A stretch of 14,105 nt of DNA from Candidatus Jorgensenbacteria bacterium (GTDB lineage Bacteria > Patescibacteriota > Minisyncoccia > UBA6257 > GWB1-50-10): contig JACRFG010000055.1 in NCBI GenBank assembly GCA_016234345.1, forward strand, positions 1 through 14,105. Reading direction: 5' to 3'. This document shows positions 1 through 6,502 of the stretch, in pieces. Below the pieces are notes generated by a model. The model was not told where the DNA came from and did no database searches. It saw nothing but the letters and a program-made list of their open reading frames with translations. A program made the position numbers and the translations under genes. Numbering within the stretch: the first letter of the stretch is position 1; every line of letters starts with the position of its first letter.

Positions 1-35
1 AAAAACCCACCGAATGTATAACAGGTGGGTTTTTT
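1..35. terminator. Bidirectional intrinsic terminator hairpin
   Basis: CCCACC (6-11) pairs with GGTGGG (24-29). The stem is extended by A5 (1-5) pairing with T5 (30-34), giving 11 perfect base pairs around a 12-nt loop. The A-tract on one side and T-tract on the other would make it work on both strands. It probably ends transcription from a gene left of the window and insulates the PBP promoter that begins at its edge. The window starts exactly at the first A, so the stem could be longer. Confidence 0.85.
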
Positions 36-61
36 GTTAGCCAAAAAGACGGTACTATATT
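34..61 (+). promoter_or_regulatory. Predicted promoter of the PBP gene, possibly leaderless
   Basis: A TTGTTA hexamer (34-39, 4/6 match to the -35 consensus) is followed after 16 nt by TATATT (56-61, 5/6 match to the -10 consensus). A start site about 7 nt downstream would fall at 68-69, on or beside the ATG at 69. No Shine-Dalgarno motif lies between. The region is AT-rich, so a chance match is possible. Confidence 0.45.
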
Positions 62-68
62 ATAGATT

Positions 69-2558
69 ATGGTTCGCCGCACCAAAATAAAACATCAACG
101 TAAATCAATACGCCGCATTTGGAAATATCTCCTCTGGATTTTTTTGACAAGCCTTATAATAACTGCCGTAGGGGGTGGCGTTTATATACTTTCCGTAGTT
201 AACAGCTTGCCGCCTCTCGATCAATTCAGTAGCCGCCACATTAATCAAACAACCAAATTATACGATCGAGAAGGTAAAATATTGTTATATGAAATTCACG
301 GCGAAGAGAAAAGAACGCTTGTTCCGTTTAGCGAAATACCAGAAGCTTTGAAATCGGCGACTCTGGCTGCTGAAGACACTAATTTCTACCACCAACCAGC
401 CTTTAACTGGCGGGCTATGGTACGAGCCCTGCTCACCAACCTTAAGTCGGGTCGTATTGCCCAAGGCGGTTCTACAATTGGCCAACAGCTTGTAAAAAAT
501 GTTTTTCTTACTCCGGAGAGAACTTTTTCCAGAAAAATAAAAGAGCTAATACTCGCCATTGAACTTGAATCTCGATACAACAAAGATCAGATTTTTTCTT
601 TTTATTTGAATCAGATCCCTTACGGTTCAAACGCATACGGTGTAGAGGCCGCCAGCCAAACTTATTTTAATAAATCTGTGCGTGACCTTACGTTAGCCGA
701 AGCCGCAACCATAGCAAGTCTTCCTAAAGCGCCAAGCTACTACTCTCCATGGGGTACACACGCGGCTGAACTAACAGAACGCAAAAACTACATTCTTAAC
801 AGAATGGCCGAATTCAAATTAATTGACCTTGCTGAACGGGATGCGGCTAAAGAAGAGGTCCTTAAATTTGCTACGCCAAACATGGGCGAAATTAAGGCGC
901 CTCATTTTTCGTTAGCAGTCAAAGACTATCTTATCAACCGTTTTGGAGAAGACGTCGTTATGAATGGCGGTCTTAAAGTTATAACAACTCTTGATTGGAA
1001 ACTTCAAGAACTGGCTGAACGAGTGGTTAAAGAAGGCGCGGCAAGAAATGAGGAGCTTTACCAAAGTAAAAACGCGGCCTTGATTGCCCAAGATCCAAAA
1101 ACCGGCCAGCTTCTTGCGCTTGTTGGCTCGCGTGACTATTTCGATACGGCGAACGGCGGTAATTTTAACGTAGCCACCCAAGGGCTTCGTCAGCCTGGAT
1201 CGGCCTTAAAACCTTTTGTGTATCTAACTGCGCTTCAAAAAGGATATAATCCCAAAACCATTCTCTTCGATGTCCCTACCGAATTTGATACACGCAAAGA
1301 TCCAACCACAAGTTACAAACCGGAGAATTTTGATGAAAGATTTAGGGGGCCGGTATCACTTGAACAAGCTTTAGCTCAATCAATTAACGTGCCCGCAGTT
1401 AAAACCCTATACCTTGCTGGTTTCGACGATACGCTTAAAAATTTGCACCGATTTGGCATCACCACCCTCAAAGAACGATGGCGCTACGGACTATCCTTAA
1501 CATTAGGTGGGGGCGAGGTTAAATTAATAGATCTTGTCGGCGCTTACACGGTTCTAAGCCAAGAAGGCGTTCACCACCGTCAAACAATGGTTGTGAAAGT
1601 TGAAGATAGTCGAGGAAACATTCTCGAAGAATATAATGACAAAACCGAACGAGTCATAGATGCGGAGTATCCCAGATTAATAAATCAAATTCTTTCCGAC
1701 ATCGATCTGCGCGCTCCGCTTTATGAACAAAGCTTACCACTTACAATATTCTCCGAACATGAAGTCGCCCTGAAAACAGGAACTACCGAGGACTACAGAG
1801 ACGCTTGGGCCTTAGGATACACCCAATCGCTTACTGTTGGTGTTTGGGCAGGCAACAACGATAACGCTCCTATGGTACGTAAGGGATCGAGTATTTTGGC
1901 TGCTGTGCCCATGTGGAGCGCTTTCCTTAAAGAAGCTGTTAAAAATTACCCGCCAGAGGTATTCGAAAAACCGGAACCTTTGATCTTGCCACCAAAACCA
2001 ATGTTAAACGGACTTTCCGAATTTACTCCTGTAATAGCCGGTAAAAAATATCCGCAACTGCATTCTATTTTGTATTACGTAGATCGCGGAGACCCGCTCG
2101 GTCAGCCACCGCCAAATCCAGCCGAAGATTCTCAATTTGAAAATTGGGAAACAGGAGTAATTGAGTGGGCTCGCATGAACATGCTTAATTTTTACCTTTA
2201 TAACGCCCCTCTCCCAAGTAATATAGATTTCAACCAACCACCAATAATAGAAACTGGGTCTGGTCCGAGTTACAACACAAACATAATTACCATCAACAAC
2301 ACAAAGCCCAACAATGGCGCTTTTGTCACCACACCCTTCACTATTAGCGCCAATATCGAATCCGGTGAACCTTTAGCAAAAATAGAGCTGTACTTAAACA
2401 AAAATCTGATAAACCGCGTAGAAGGATTTTCCAACCAAAAAAACTACTACTACCAAAATCTTGTTGGCGAACTTCCCGAACCACAAAATTCTATTGAAAT
2501 TAAAGCCTCAAATAAATCCGGTAAGGAAGCGACTGTTTCAATTATTGTATTTCACTAG
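69..2558 (+). CDS. Bifunctional class A penicillin-binding protein (PBP1a-like)
   Basis: This enzyme polymerises lipid II and cross-links peptidoglycan at the outer face of the cytoplasmic membrane. The 829-aa protein has a basic N-terminus, one membrane anchor (about 18-44), a GT51 glycosyltransferase domain (about 60-245) and a transpeptidase domain (about 330-620). The GT51 motifs are ED at 102-103, GGSTIGQQ at 133-140 and YLNQIPYGS. The transpeptidase motifs are S378-A-L-K381, S438-I-N440 and K569-T-G-T572, so all three active-site motifs are intact. GT51 motif I is atypical: the usual His of EDxxFxxHxG aligns with Gln and the Gly with Ala, although a His sits one residue earlier. After a Pro-rich linker, residues 735-829 look like an Ig-like domain (inferred). 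The ATG at 69 is the only start that keeps the anchor, and no Shine-Dalgarno precedes it. The stop overlaps the convergent dnaN stop. Function is well supported; whether the gene is pbpA, mrcA or ponA is not, so no symbol is given. Confidence 0.93.
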   Translation: MVRRTKIKHQRKSIRRIWKYLLWIFLTSLIITAVGGGVYILSVVNSLPPLDQFSSRHINQTTKLYDREGKILLYEIHGEEKRTLVPFSEIPEALKSATLAAEDTNFYHQPAFNWRAMVRALLTNLKSGRIAQGGSTIGQQLVKNVFLTPERTFSRKIKELILAIELESRYNKDQIFSFYLNQIPYGSNAYGVEAASQTYFNKSVRDLTLAEAATIASLPKAPSYYSPWGTHAAELTERKNYILNRMAEFKLIDLAERDAAKEEVLKFATPNMGEIKAPHFSLAVKDYLINRFGEDVVMNGGLKVITTLDWKLQELAERVVKEGAARNEELYQSKNAALIAQDPKTGQLLALVGSRDYFDTANGGNFNVATQGLRQPGSALKPFVYLTALQKGYNPKTILFDVPTEFDTRKDPTTSYKPENFDERFRGPVSLEQALAQSINVPAVKTLYLAGFDDTLKNLHRFGITTLKERWRYGLSLTLGGGEVKLIDLVGAYTVLSQEGVHHRQTMVVKVEDSRGNILEEYNDKTERVIDAEYPRLINQILSDIDLRAPLYEQSLPLTIFSEHEVALKTGTTEDYRDAWALGYTQSLTVGVWAGNNDNAPMVRKGSSILAAVPMWSAFLKEAVKNYPPEVFEKPEPLILPPKPMLNGLSEFTPVIAGKKYPQLHSILYYVDRGDPLGQPPPNPAEDSQFENWETGVIEWARMNMLNFYLYNAPLPSNIDFNQPPIIETGSGPSYNTNIITINNTKPNNGAFVTTPFTISANIESGEPLAKIELYLNKNLINRVEGFSNQKNYYYQNLVGELPEPQNSIEIKASNKSGKEATVSIIVFH

Positions 2559-3697
2559 CCTTTGTCTTCTACTGGTTTATTTAAATTCTCTATACGTATA
2601 GGCATCACAACATAGGTTAACGCCGAATCTCCAACCCCTCTCACCGTAACCGGACCAGAAGGATTTACGCCGAGCGCGATATCCTCGTTATGATAAACAC
2701 GAACGCCGTCAAGAAGATAACGCCAATTAAATACGACCGAAAACGGACCGTCTTTTACTCGCGCAATAATTTTATAGTTGTTTTCACCAAGAGCGCTGTC
2801 AGCTGAATATATCTCTAAAAATTTATTATTGTCCCCGCTTCTAATAGTTATATCTTGCGTTCGCGGAGCGCAAGAACTTACAAGCTTGATAGCTCCAAGC
2901 AATTCTTGTCGATTTACAATCGCTTCACTCTGAATTTCTCGAGGAATTATGCCCTGATATTCAGGAAATCTGCCGTCAATAAGCCGCGAGATAATTTCCT
3001 CATTTCTAGTTTTAAATAATATTTGATTTGAATCTATAAAAACTTCGATGTTTTCTCCGGAATCGCCCGAAAGCACCCTCAAAAGTTCTTGTACGGTACG
3101 AAGAGGCACTATTACTGAAACAGAATCGAAGGTTGATTTAAATCGATCGGTTAAAAACGTATACTCGGCCAATCTAAACGTATCGGTCGCAACAAGCATT
3201 AATTTATCATCGCCTATTTTAAAAAGCATACCGCTTATTTCTGGTCGTATTTCGGAATATTGCGCCGCTACAGTAACGCCGGAAAGTGCTTCACGAAAAG
3301 CTTCTGTTGGAATAATTATTGACTGTTTAGTGTTATGAACCGAAGGGATAATAGGGAATTCATGGGCATCTTGTCCTTGAATGGTTGCTTCATAATTTTC
3401 AGTACTTACAATTAGTTTCCTGTCTTTTTGTTCCAAAGTTACTCGTTCACTCACAAGGTTTTTAACAATCGAACTTAATACGGAAAAGGGAATAGCTATT
3501 TCTCCGTTTTCTACTATTTTTCCGACAAGATTATATTTAACTGCTAATTCAAGGTCTGTGCTCATGAGTTGAATTTTACCGTCATCAATTTTTAAAAGAA
3601 CGTCTTTTAGTACCGGAAGATTGCTATTCATACCCACAGCTTTTTCTACAGCATTAAGACCGCTTAACAAATTCTTTTTTAAAATAATTATTTTCAT
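2555..3697 (-). CDS. dnaN: DNA polymerase III beta subunit (sliding clamp)
   Basis: This is the ring-shaped clamp that tethers the replicative polymerase to DNA. The 380-aa length fits the family (about 365-380) and its three-domain arrangement. Recognisable family segments are NLPVLKDVLLKI (26-37), a central RPEISGMLF (151-159) followed by ATDTFRLAEY (170-179; usual form ATDxxRLA), and a C-terminal VVMPIRI matching the usual MPMR-type ending. About 11 extra polar residues follow that ending, beyond where many clamps stop. The ATG at 3697 gives the normal N-terminus (MKIIILK), but no Shine-Dalgarno precedes it. The gene lies downstream of dnaA on the same strand, with the putative origin between them, the classical arrangement. 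Its TAG stop shares the palindrome CTAG with the convergent PBP gene. Confidence 0.97.
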   Translation of the reverse strand: MKIIILKKNLLSGLNAVEKAVGMNSNLPVLKDVLLKIDDGKIQLMSTDLELAVKYNLVGKIVENGEIAIPFSVLSSIVKNLVSERVTLEQKDRKLIVSTENYEATIQGQDAHEFPIIPSVHNTKQSIIIPTEAFREALSGVTVAAQYSEIRPEISGMLFKIGDDKLMLVATDTFRLAEYTFLTDRFKSTFDSVSVIVPLRTVQELLRVLSGDSGENIEVFIDSNQILFKTRNEEIISRLIDGRFPEYQGIIPREIQSEAIVNRQELLGAIKLVSSCAPRTQDITIRSGDNNKFLEIYSADSALGENNYKIIARVKDGPFSVVFNWRYLLDGVRVYHNEDIALGVNPSGPVTVRGVGDSALTYVVMPIRIENLNKPVEDKG

Positions 3698-3735
3698 TTG
3701 TTATTTTGTTACTACTATATATAGTTATAAAGAGA

Positions 3736-3753
3736 TAGTAGTAGTAGTAGTAG
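3736..3753 (-). repeat. (TAG)6 trinucleotide tract, DnaA-trio candidate
   Basis: Six uninterrupted TAG triplets lie on the plus strand, 11 nt before the perfect DnaA box at 3765. Read from the box in its TTATCCACA orientation, the top strand then shows CTA repeats, so the partner strand reads 3'-GAT-5' moving away from the box. That is the polarity and sequence of the DnaA-trio element described in Bacillus subtilis, onto which DnaA loads during strand opening. The intervening 11 nt are not GC-rich as they are in Bacillus. Confidence 0.6.
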
Positions 3754-3764
3754 GTATTGTGAAT

Positions 3765-3773
3765 TGTGGATAA
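3765..3773 (-). promoter_or_regulatory. DnaA box (perfect consensus)
   Basis: TGTGGATAA on the plus strand is TTATCCACA on the minus strand, a 9/9 match to the DnaA box. It is the box nearest the TAG tract. A poorer 6/9 copy, TGTGAATTG, partly overlaps it at 3758-3766 and is not called separately. Confidence 0.88.
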
Positions 3774-3838
3774 TCTTTTATTCGTTCCTATTTAAGTAGC
3801 TATTGCCTGATAGATTAGATATAAATTTAAAATATTAT

Positions 3839-3847
3839 TGTGGATAA
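3839..3847 (-). promoter_or_regulatory. DnaA box (perfect consensus)
   Basis: This is a second 9/9 TTATCCACA on the minus strand, in the same orientation as the box at 3765 and 74 nt away. The AT-rich segment lies between the two. Confidence 0.88.
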
Positions 3848-3861
3848 CTGGTTAGTGAGTA

Positions 3862-3870
3862 TGTGGAAAA
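3862..3870 (-). promoter_or_regulatory. DnaA box variant (one mismatch)
   Basis: TGTGGAAAA on the plus strand is TTTTCCACA on the minus strand, an 8/9 match. It has the same orientation as the other two boxes and lies 14 nt beyond the second one, just downstream of the dnaA stop codon. Confidence 0.7.
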
Positions 3871-3894
3871 AATAAAAAAATATCCTCAGTCAAT

Positions 3895-5280
3895 CTACCC
3901 CTTATACACACGTTCTTTTATAAGTAATATTTTTTGGTTTAATCCGGGATTTTGAGTAGCTTCTTTAGAAATTTTTTCGTAGGCATGAATAGCGGTAGTG
4001 TGATCTCTCTTACCCAAACGCTCGCCAATGTGCGGGTATGAAAGCTTAAGAACGTCTCTTAGGAGATACATGGCGATTTGTCTGGGTTCCACTATTTCTT
4101 GTTTACGGCTCCGTTCGGTCAGGTCGTTTTGCGGTACCTCGAAGAAATCAGCAACGGCCTTAATAATTTCATTGGCGGTGATGTTTTTAGCGGAAACCTG
4201 TATAGTTTCGTTAATGATCTCGTCAAGTTTTTTTATATCAAGTTTTTCGTTTTTGTATTGTTCGTAAAAAGCTACTTTATTCATAACCCCTTCAAGCTCG
4301 CGCACGTTTTTTTGAACTTTAGCAGCAATGTGTTCGAGCAGCTTATCCTCTATATTAAGCCCCTGGTTTTTTGTTTTGGTTTTGAGTATGGCCAGGCGCA
4401 TTTCGTAGTCCGGATAGCTTATGTCGGCAATCATACCTCCTTCAAACCTTGATCGAAGACGTTCCTCGAGCGTAGGAATGGCTGCCGGCGGACGATCGGA
4501 AGACATGATGATTTGTTTTGAGTTTTCATGAAGCGCGTTGAACGTATAAAAAAATTCCAGTTCGGTGGTGGCCTTTCCGCCGATGAATTGAATATCATCG
4601 ATAATGAGCACGTCAATGTCGCGATATTTCTTTTTGATGTCTTCCATACGACGATTGCGCACAGCCCATACAACATCATTTATGAATTTCTCGGATGTTA
4701 CATAAAGAACACAAAGCTTGCCCCCATAATTTTCTTGGATTGCATTACCAGCAGCTTGAATGAGGTGGGTTTTTCCCAAACCAACGCCGCCATAGATGAA
4801 GAGAGGATTATATTTTTTACCCACGTCTTTAATCACGGCTTGAGTTGCGGCAAAAGCCAATTCGTTTGATGTCCCAACAATAAAATTGTTGAAAGAGTAG
4901 CGGGGATTAAGATTGGTCTTGGGATCTATTTTAAGTTCTACGATCGGCAGTTGGGTTTTTTCTTCGGTGAGAGTTGCCGAGGCCAAAGGTTGTTTTGTTC
5001 GTATACCCGACAAAGTTCTGGGCGTGGTAAGGCTTACTACAGTATATTCGACATTACGAATTGATCCGTCAAAATTGCGTAGAGAACCAAGAATAAGCTT
5101 GTGATAACGGTTTTTAACCCATTCTTTAGCAAAATTATTGGGCAAACTTACTAAAACAAGCCCCTCTTTCTCTTTTTTTTCTAACAATTCGCTATTTTTG
5201 AGCCAGGTTAGAAAGTTAGGGCGTGAAATCTGGAGCTCGATTTCTCCCAATACATTTCTCCACAAGTCTTTCGTGTCCAT
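3895..5280 (-). CDS. dnaA: Chromosomal replication initiator protein DnaA
   Basis: This AAA+ ATPase binds the DnaA boxes of oriC, opens the duplex and loads the replicative helicase. From the ATG at 5280 it is 461 aa, normal for the family. Domain I begins DLWRNVLGEIE, and a linker covers about 85-120. The AAA+ domain has Walker A GGVGLGKT (164-171), Walker B LIIDD (225-229) and the arginine-finger region LRSRFEGG (275-282). C-terminal domain IV has the DNA-binding signature DHTTAIHAY (426-434), close to the usual DHTTVIHA. The frame extends to a TTG at 5298, adding six residues, but the ATG gives the usual family N-terminus and is preferred. Neither start has a usable Shine-Dalgarno. The gene is divergent from rpmH and upstream of dnaN and the box cluster, which suggests autoregulation by DnaA. 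Confidence 0.97.
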   Translation of the reverse strand: MDTKDLWRNVLGEIELQISRPNFLTWLKNSELLEKKEKEGLVLVSLPNNFAKEWVKNRYHKLILGSLRNFDGSIRNVEYTVVSLTTPRTLSGIRTKQPLASATLTEEKTQLPIVELKIDPKTNLNPRYSFNNFIVGTSNELAFAATQAVIKDVGKKYNPLFIYGGVGLGKTHLIQAAGNAIQENYGGKLCVLYVTSEKFINDVVWAVRNRRMEDIKKKYRDIDVLIIDDIQFIGGKATTELEFFYTFNALHENSKQIIMSSDRPPAAIPTLEERLRSRFEGGMIADISYPDYEMRLAILKTKTKNQGLNIEDKLLEHIAAKVQKNVRELEGVMNKVAFYEQYKNEKLDIKKLDEIINETIQVSAKNITANEIIKAVADFFEVPQNDLTERSRKQEIVEPRQIAMYLLRDVLKLSYPHIGERLGKRDHTTAIHAYEKISKEATQNPGLNQKILLIKERVYKG

Positions 5281-5330
5281 AAATAATAAATGATACAAAC
5301 CTGATTAACTACGCTTTCAAGGTTAGCTAT

Positions 5331-5358
5331 ATCATACGCAAGCTTACGAAAGTTGCAA
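5331..5358 (-). promoter_or_regulatory. Predicted dnaA promoter
   Basis: On the minus strand TTGCAA (5353-5358, 4/6 match to -35) is followed after 16 nt by TATGAT (5331-5336, 5/6 match to -10). Transcription would start near 5324, giving a leader of about 44 nt to the ATG at 5280. It lies back to back with the rpmH promoter in a 157-nt divergent intergenic region. The support is sequence match and position only. Confidence 0.5.
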
Positions 5359-5402
5359 CATTGAATACGACAAGCCTTTGTGTTCTACCTGTGCATTGTA
5401 TG

Positions 5403-5437
5403 TTGATAAGCTTTTGAAGACGTACTATAATTTTTTG
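5403..5437 (+). promoter_or_regulatory. Strong rpmH operon promoter, predicted leaderless
   Basis: TTGATA (5403-5408, 5/6 match to -35), an optimal 17-nt spacer and a perfect TATAAT (5426-5431) are followed by only 6 nt before the GTG codon at 5438. The expected start, about 7 nt after the -10 box, falls on the G of that GTG or the G before it. This should drive rpmH-rnpA-yidC-jag. The -35 overlaps TGTTGATAA (5401-5409), an 8/9 match to a DnaA box. Confidence 0.75.
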
Positions 5438-5572
5438 GTGAGCGTAACCTATCAACCAAAAAAGAGAAAAAGGAAGAGGACGCACGGGTTTATTAAACGA
5501 ATGAGAACCCCGAGCGGTCGCGCTGTGCTTGGGCGCCGCCGACGTAAGGGCAGACGGAAACTCACTGTTTAG
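5438..5572 (+). CDS. rpmH: 50S ribosomal protein L34
   Basis: This small, very basic protein of the large ribosomal subunit has the signature TYQPKKRKRKRTHGF, then RMRTPSGRAVLGRRRRKGRRKLTV in two adjoining parts, which matches the family along its length. Starting at the GTG (5438) gives 44 aa, the common bacterial L34 length. An in-frame extension to an ATG at 5378 would add 20 unrelated residues and pass through the predicted promoter, so it is rejected. There is no Shine-Dalgarno; the GTG sits 6 nt after a perfect -10 box and the mRNA may be leaderless. It is first in the rpmH-rnpA-yidC-jag block, divergent from dnaA. Confidence 0.95.
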   Translation: MSVTYQPKKRKRKRTHGFIKRMRTPSGRAVLGRRRRKGRRKLTV

Positions 5573-5831
5573 AGTGCGACCATTTATCGTACGCAAGAAA
5601 ATTTACCAATCTAACCACAATTATTTTAAAATTGCGGTGTCTAAGTCCGTAGCATCGCGAGCCGTTGATCGCAATCGTATAAAGCGGAGAATTCGGTCAA
5701 TTCTACAAGCTATTGAGAAAACATGTTCAAAACAGTACAGTTATACTATTATAATACGACCCGAGGCGCTTAAATTGCCGTTTAAAGATCTTAGCGCTGA
5801 GCTACGCGCAGAGTTTAACCGCCCGTCGTGA
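5529..5831 (+). CDS. rnpA: Ribonuclease P protein component
   Basis: This is the protein cofactor of RNase P, which trims 5' leaders from pre-tRNA. The diagnostic segment is KIAVSKSVASRAVDRNRIKRRIR, seen here as AVSKSVASRAV followed by DRNRIKRRIR, matching the RNxxKRxxR helix of the family. A late TIIIRPEA strand and a terminal helix follow. The protein is short. The frame is closed by a TGA at 5502, so the only starts are TTG 5529 (100 aa, overlapping rpmH by 44 nt) and GTG 5574 (85 aa, one nt after the rpmH stop). Either leaves the first helix of the family (usually with a FxxVxxxG pattern) shortened or absent. The start is therefore uncertain. The TGA stop overlaps the GTG of yidC (GTGA), which suggests translational coupling. 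Confidence 0.88.
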   Translation: MGAADVRADGNSLFRVRPFIVRKKIYQSNHNYFKIAVSKSVASRAVDRNRIKRRIRSILQAIEKTCSKQYSYTIIIRPEALKLPFKDLSAELRAEFNRPS

Positions 5832-6502
5832 TTCATTACTATATGACCGCCTTGTATCAAACATATATATACCAACCGATTTTATCGGTTTTAATTTTTA
5901 TTTATAACACGATAGCCGGCCACGACCTTGGTATCGCTATCGTTCTTCTTACAATCCTTGTACGGATTGTTTTGTTTCCTATTTTTTACAAAGGCGCTCG
6001 TGACCAAACGATTATGCAACGGCTTCAGCCGCACATTCAGAAAATCCAAAGCGATAATAAAGGCAATCGCGAAGAACAAGCGCGTAAGCTCATGTCTCTT
6101 TATAAAGAACACCGCTTAAACCCATTTTCCGGGTTTCTTTTAATAATTATCCAACTGCCGATTTTTATCGCTCTTTTCAATTTATTTACCAAAGAATTAT
6201 CGGGCGGAGCATTTGACAGCAAAATGTTTTTGGGCTTAATTGATCTGGAGTCGAAAAGCTTACCTCTCGTATTAATCGCCGCGGTACTACAGTATTATCA
6301 GGGCAAGATTTCGGTGCCGAGCAAAAATTCTAGTATGCCGGCCGCAGGTAAAATGATGGTGTTTTTGGGGCCGATTTTGACTGTCGTTGTCCTTTCGACC
6401 CTGCCTTCTGCGCTAGGTCTCTACTGGATAGTATCAACGTTGTTTTCGATAGCTCAGCAGATATATATTAATAAAAAAACACCTTCTACCGAACATGGAT
6501 AA
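5828..6502 (+). CDS. yidC: Membrane protein insertase YidC/Oxa1/Alb3
   Basis: It inserts and folds inner-membrane proteins, alone or with SecYEG. The 224-aa protein is the short form without the large periplasmic domain of proteobacterial YidC. Hydrophobic segments lie at about 14-30, 34-53, 100-120, 143-156 and 177-213. The family core is visible: R46 in LVRIVLFP (the conserved groove arginine), the charged cytoplasmic hairpin IMQRLQPHIQKIQ with QARKLMSLYKEHRLNPFSG, and GLYWIVSTLFSIAQQ at the end. GTG 5828 overlaps the rnpA stop by 4 nt. An internal ATG at 5843 would start at MTALYQTYIYQP and is a reasonable alternative. The last 8 nt overlap jag. Confidence 0.94.
   Translation: MIHYYMTALYQTYIYQPILSVLIFIYNTIAGHDLGIAIVLLTILVRIVLFPIFYKGARDQTIMQRLQPHIQKIQSDNKGNREEQARKLMSLYKEHRLNPFSGFLLIIIQLPIFIALFNLFTKELSGGAFDSKMFLGLIDLESKSLPLVLIAAVLQYYQGKISVPSKNSSMPAAGKMMVFLGPILTVVVLSTLPSALGLYWIVSTLFSIAQQIYINKKTPSTEHG

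Larger units (their letters stand above)
3698..3894. other. oriC: Probable chromosomal replication origin (oriC), dnaA-dnaN intergenic region
   Basis: This 197-nt noncoding gap between dnaA and dnaN holds two perfect 9-mer DnaA boxes and one single-mismatch box, all in the same orientation. It also holds a (TAG)6 tract and a strongly AT-rich stretch (about 3807-3838) suitable for unwinding. A 12-nt palindrome ACTATATATAGT (3714-3725) and an inverted repeat TACTACTAT (3710-3718) / ATAGTAGTA (3735-3743) lie on the dnaN side. Position beside dnaA plus box clustering is the standard criterion for bacterial origins. The dnaA-rpmH gap is a second possible part of a bipartite origin, but it contains only one weak box-like sequence. 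Confidence 0.82.

Noticed and set aside
3736..3753. CRISPR or satellite array
   Set aside because: A single run of a 3-nt unit with no spacers; its place next to a DnaA box is better explained as an origin element.
4028..4869. Plus-strand open frames opposite dnaA
   Set aside because: Antisense shadows of a strongly conserved gene; no family features or plausible starts.
5256..5264. TTCTCCACA, an 8/9 DnaA box match
   Set aside because: It lies inside the dnaA coding region in a stretch encoding domain I residues, is in the opposite orientation and stands alone.
5281..5298. TTG start for dnaA adding six residues
   Set aside because: The ATG at 5280 gives the usual DnaA N-terminus; an AGG lies only one base before the TTG, too close to act as a ribosome-binding site.
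5378..5437. ATG-started N-terminal extension of L34 (64 aa)
   Set aside because: It runs through the TTGATA/TATAAT promoter and adds 20 residues not found in L34; the GTG at 5438 gives the canonical 44 aa.
5327..5596. 89-aa minus-strand open frame across the divergent promoters and rpmH
   Set aside because: It covers both promoters and is antisense to L34; no sequence features of a protein.
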